From positions 1 through 38,161 of the forward strand of contig CAINDG010000005.1 in assembly GCA_903847315.1 (NCBI GenBank): 38,161 bases of DNA, in the 5' to 3' direction. The translations under genes and the position numbers were made by a program. How positions within the stretch are numbered: the first letter of the stretch is position 1; every line of letters starts with the position of its first letter. Source of the stretch: an uncultured Planctomycetota bacterium. Lineage in GTDB: Bacteria; Planctomycetota; Phycisphaerae; Sedimentisphaerales; UBA12454. Below, in pieces: positions 36,129-38,161 of this stretch. Under the pieces are notes generated by a model. The model was given only the letters and a program-made list of their open reading frames with translations. It was not told where the DNA came from and ran no database searches.

Positions 36129-36721
36129 TTCTTTACTCCTATCACTTTGTGTCTTCGTGACTTAGCTGAAGCGCAGCGGAAGTCCCGACGCATCGGGATT
36201 GCTATCAAATTTTCATATTCGAGCATTTTCTTTTTTGTTTTGCTTCCGCCTGCCGCGCTGAAGTTTCCTATTTTTCCATCAGAACGAATTACTCTATGGC
36301 AGGGAACAAGTAATGGCAATGGATTTTTAGCAAGTGCGCTTCCAACGGCCCTTGCAGCTTTTGGAAAACCGGCTTTTTTCGCAAGCAGGGCATAAGTGAT
36401 TTTTTCGCCTGGCATTATTTGCCGGCAGGCATTAAAGACCTTTTTTGAAAAATCTGTGAGTTTTTCCCAGTTTAACGCAAATTTTGCCTTTTTAAAATTT
36501 GTATAACTGCCGTTATAATAAGCCTTTATGCTTTTTTGCAGTTCAGGACACAATCCTTTGTCTTCAGTGGAAATCCCTGATATACCGACCAGTAGGTATC
36601 TTCGGGTTGTCTTGAATGTATTTGTTGGCAGAATTGTGCGTAAAATGCCGTTTTTGTTGGCTAAAAGTCCGAAAAAACCCCAATTTGTCTTAAAAATAAC
36701 GTATTTTAGGTCATTTTTCAT
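36125..36721 (-). CDS. ogt: Methylated-DNA--protein-cysteine methyltransferase
   Basis: This suicide repair protein removes alkyl groups from O6-alkylguanine. The active site PCHRVI (Cys141) lies in LLVPCHRVIRSDGKIGNFS, preceded by the helix-turn-helix segment (ALLAKKAGFPKAARAVGSAL) with the Arg finger. The N-terminal domain is short and poorly conserved. Normal members end shortly after KKKMLEYE; here about 27 extra residues are encoded by a repeat sequence (36138-36200) that runs into the ridA start. No Shine-Dalgarno sequence is evident before the ATG at 36721, so the start is less sure. Confidence 0.92.
   Translation of the reverse strand: MKNDLKYVIFKTNWGFFGLLANKNGILRTILPTNTFKTTRRYLLVGISGISTEDKGLCPELQKSIKAYYNGSYTNFKKAKFALNWEKLTDFSKKVFNACRQIMPGEKITYALLAKKAGFPKAARAVGSALAKNPLPLLVPCHRVIRSDGKIGNFSAAGGSKTKKKMLEYENLIAIPMRRDFRCASAKSRRHKVIGVKK
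36138..36200. repeat. Dispersed repeat inside the 3' end of ogt
   Basis: CTTTGTGTCTTCGTGACTTAG is of the type found at 18146-18167 and 14396-14417, followed by a TCCCGA-CGCA-TCGGGA hairpin (36183-36198). It encodes the extra C-terminal residues of Ogt. Confidence 0.55.
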
Positions 36722-36811
36722 ACTTTTTACATTTTGCCGGATTTCGGGAGAATGTTCAAAGGGAAAAACGAAGTAATTGAAAATAAGAAAGAACGTATCT
36801 ATTCATAAGTC

Positions 36812-36999
36812 GTTTATTTACGTTGGTAAATTTTTCGTAACTCTTTATTATTTTTAGAGAATAAATGGGTTATGGCGATTTTTTTCGGCCAAAAGCGCAA
36901 TTTTTTCAGCCAAACGCGCAAGTTGGGTCAAAAAGAGGACACTTTTTGCCACAGAATTGGAATATTTTCGCTTAAAATTGGGGAAAATCGGATTTTTTT
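36812..36999 (-). repeat. 188-bp element, copy B (inverted)
   Basis: This is the inverted partner of 35507-35694, with the same internal spacing throughout (blocks at 36984-36999, 36905-36925, 36869-36886 and 36812-36836). It lies upstream of ogt, so the two copies bracket ogt-ridA. On the minus strand copy B keeps an open frame encoding LARLAEKIALLAEKN, a heptad-like peptide. The frame is closed elsewhere in copy A. The 36722-37301 spacer holds this element, a hairpin and a broken gene fragment. Confidence 0.85.
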
Positions 37000-37028
37000 C
37001 GGGGTTTTTTGGCTTTTTTGGGGTTTTG

Positions 37029-37047
37029 CGCGCAGTGGCTCTGCGCG
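37029..37047. repeat. GC-rich hairpin next to copy B
   Basis: CGCGCAG-TGGCT-CTGCGCG is a perfect 7-bp stem with a 5-nt loop, followed by TTCGTGAAGCGTGAAGAG, itself a repetitive-looking sequence. Confidence 0.6.
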
Positions 37048-37129
37048 TTATTCGTGAAGCGTGAAGAGTATCCACCAATCCACCAGAGGCGGTTAAAGGG
37101 CAGACAAGTCTCGTATCTTGCAGATGAAA

Positions 37130-37302
37130 TCGGTTGAGTTTGAAAAGAAGCAGGGATATAATGTCGCGGCGAAGGTCAATGGCAGGATGTCGCCACAGCA
37201 ATCGATACAGAATCCACTTTGGTTAACCAGCCAAAAGGCGCGGAATTCGAATATCGTGTTATAGCAATAAATAAACCTACGAAGGACAGCCGAGCAATAT
37301 AA
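37130..37302 (+). pseudogene. Fibronectin type III-like domain fragment
   Basis: From about 37136 one frame reads VEFEKKQGYNVAAKVNG. From 37180 a second frame continues WQDVATAIDTESTLVNQP and KGAEFEYRVIAINK, and a third frame carries YEGQPSNI near 37278-37301. Joined, these give the C-terminal strands of a fibronectin type III domain (EYRVIAINK...EGQPSN). At least two frameshifts and the lack of a start show it is a remnant. It ends exactly where the next gene begins. Confidence 0.55.
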
Positions 37303-37598
37303 TGAAAAAGATTTTTCGACGAGTTGTTTTTGTATCTGCGGCTATCTGTTTTATTTTGACGGCTACAAACATTGTCCTCTTTGTTCATCTGGCTGGACAT
37401 GAGAAATCCGGGCAACACGACTGCAACCATTGTCCGATTTGTCAGAATTTAATTATAAATAAGAATCCGATTCTTTTATCTCCCCCCGTAACAATCAACG
37501 GATTTGATAAAATTGCCTATACAATCAATTATATTGTTGCTTTTTCACCACCAACTATTCAATTTCAATCGCCTTATTTAAGAGCGCCTCCTCTTTAA
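37302..37598 (+). CDS. Small membrane protein with HxCxxCxxC motif (DUF2946-like)
   Basis: The 98-residue protein has one N-terminal membrane helix (about 8-31) followed by GHEKSGQHDCNHCPICQNLI, whose His and three Cys could bind a metal ion. This resembles DUF2946-type proteins that often sit next to metal transport genes, which fits the substrate-binding protein gene 108 nt downstream. AAGGA lies about 18 nt upstream, a long spacing. The family assignment is tentative. Confidence 0.6.
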   Translation: MKKIFRRVVFVSAAICFILTATNIVLFVHLAGHEKSGQHDCNHCPICQNLIINKNPILLSPPVTINGFDKIAYTINYIVAFSPPTIQFQSPYLRAPPL

Positions 37599-37706
37599 TC
37601 CCCGCTTACATCTCCAGAAGAAATTTATTTCATCGTATACTTGATCGAAGATGTTTTGCAGAAGCCCAATTTTATTACTTTGTTTATTATATTGGAGTGT
37701 AACATT

Positions 37707-38096
37707 ATGAAAAGAAACATTATGAAAAAAATGCGGCTATATTTTTTAATAACGATATTTACAGTACTGCCATTGAATTACGAATGGTGTGATGGGGAAA
37801 GTGGTGCCACGCAGAGCCGAATACTTGCATCATTTTATCCTATGTATATTATGGCGATTAATGTCGCAAAGGACGTGCCGGGTGTTACCGTGGCGAATCT
37901 AACTGGGCCGCTTACCGGCTGCCTGCATGATTATGCATTAACCACCAACGATATGAAGAAGTTTGTCGATGCGAATATTTTTATCGCAAATGGCGCGGGC
38001 ATGGAGTCCTTTCTGGACAGAGTGACGGCTCAGTATCCTCATTTAAAAGTTTTTAAATTATCAGAGGGCATTCCTTTAATAAAAGGCGTTATATGA
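37707..38096 (+). CDS. ZnuA-like metal ABC transporter substrate-binding protein, truncated
   Basis: After a signal peptide (about 1-28) comes the start of a cluster A-I metal-binding protein: RILASFYPMYIMAINVAKDVPGV, then LTGPLTGCLHDYALTTNDMKKFVDANIFIANGAGMES, where the His of CLHDYAL is a metal ligand. Such proteins capture Zn or Mn outside the inner membrane. The frame ends at TGA 38094-38096 after only 129 residues; homologues run to about 300. It is either frameshifted or joined to foreign sequence. ATG 37707 is chosen because GGAG lies 9 nt upstream. Confidence 0.8.
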   Translation: MKRNIMKKMRLYFLITIFTVLPLNYEWCDGESGATQSRILASFYPMYIMAINVAKDVPGVTVANLTGPLTGCLHDYALTTNDMKKFVDANIFIANGAGMESFLDRVTAQYPHLKVFKLSEGIPLIKGVI

Positions 38097-38161
38097 AGGC
38101 GAAGAACTGGACTGGCAGGCGGAGAAGGTCCTGATAGGCGCGATGAGGGTGAAAGACGCGC
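38085..38161 (+). other. Open frame after the znuA-like break, unidentified
   Basis: The plus-one frame across the znuA-like stop reads LYEGEELDWQAEKVLIGAMR to the window edge. It looks protein-like but not like the His-rich loop and metal-binding half expected of ZnuA. The last 70 nt are also richer in G+C than the gene before. I cannot tell whether this is a new gene, a frameshift continuation or an assembly junction. Confidence 0.25.

Noticed and set aside
36854-37201. 115-codon minus-strand frame in the ogt upstream spacer
   Set aside because: It crosses the 188-bp element, a repeat hairpin and the fibronectin remnant, so it is a chance frame across unrelated pieces; only the element portion may matter.

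Overview
The window reads as a chromosomal segment of a Gram-negative-type planctomycete, most likely from the Phycisphaerae (inference). The evidence is a 16S rRNA gene with its own terminator and no 23S gene in the following 37 kb, proteins ending in PEP-CTERM sorting signals, a HAF-repeat surface protein, an outer-membrane LptD-like protein, a LolCDE-like lipoprotein exporter, and spacers full of short palindromic repeats. No CRISPR array, tRNA gene or intact insertion sequence was seen.

Layout. 1-700: 3' end of 16S rRNA and a strong terminator. 845-2366: an unrecognised membrane protein, then a repeat-rich spacer with a broken AP2-domain fragment. 2367-5443 (+): a TMTC-like membrane/TPR protein coupled to a Gfo/Idh/MocA oxidoreductase. 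5447-7977 (-): DUF4139 protein, SPFH protein and a small DUF4405-like membrane protein. 8051-13301 (-): a tight operon of two LolC/E-like permeases, LolD-like ATPase, branched-chain aminotransferase and polyprenyl diphosphate synthase. 13367-14335 (-): a lipoprotein with three BamE/SmpA-like units. 14411-19131 (-): class II aldolase, then ctpA and lysS overlapping by 4 nt. 19328-20498 (-): a HAF-repeat PEP-CTERM protein cut by an in-frame TAG, plus a stray second PEP-CTERM tail. 20728-23715 (-): LptD-like protein. 23931-24874 (+): a small unknown gene and a PEP-CTERM protein with a P-domain-like fold. 25096-28246 (+): ftsK and a zinc-ribbon/PH membrane protein. 28352-29929 (+): citramalate synthase. 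29945-33442 (-): dnaE. 33898-35295 (-): a small membrane protein and a possible Abi-like protein. 35745-36721 (-): ogt and ridA, flanked by inverted copies of a 188-bp element. 37302-38161 (+): start of a metal-uptake locus, broken near the window edge.

How the genes fit together. Several belong to envelope biogenesis (LptD-like, LolCDE-like, BamE-like lipoprotein, polyprenyl synthase, CtpA, PEP-CTERM proteins), alongside housekeeping genes (16S, lysS, fba, ftsK, dnaE, ilvE, cimA). Most genes are ordinary. The most unusual signals are non-coding or at gene edges: a diverged tandem multiplication of the dnaE translation start region that creates two upstream mini-ORFs, a leader before ftsK able to pair with its Shine-Dalgarno sequence in one of two alternative folds, and a 188-bp element present twice in inverted orientation around ogt-ridA. 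I did not find a convincing complete new multi-gene system. The weakly recognised pair at 33898-35295 is the only candidate for a defence-type locus, and that is a guess.
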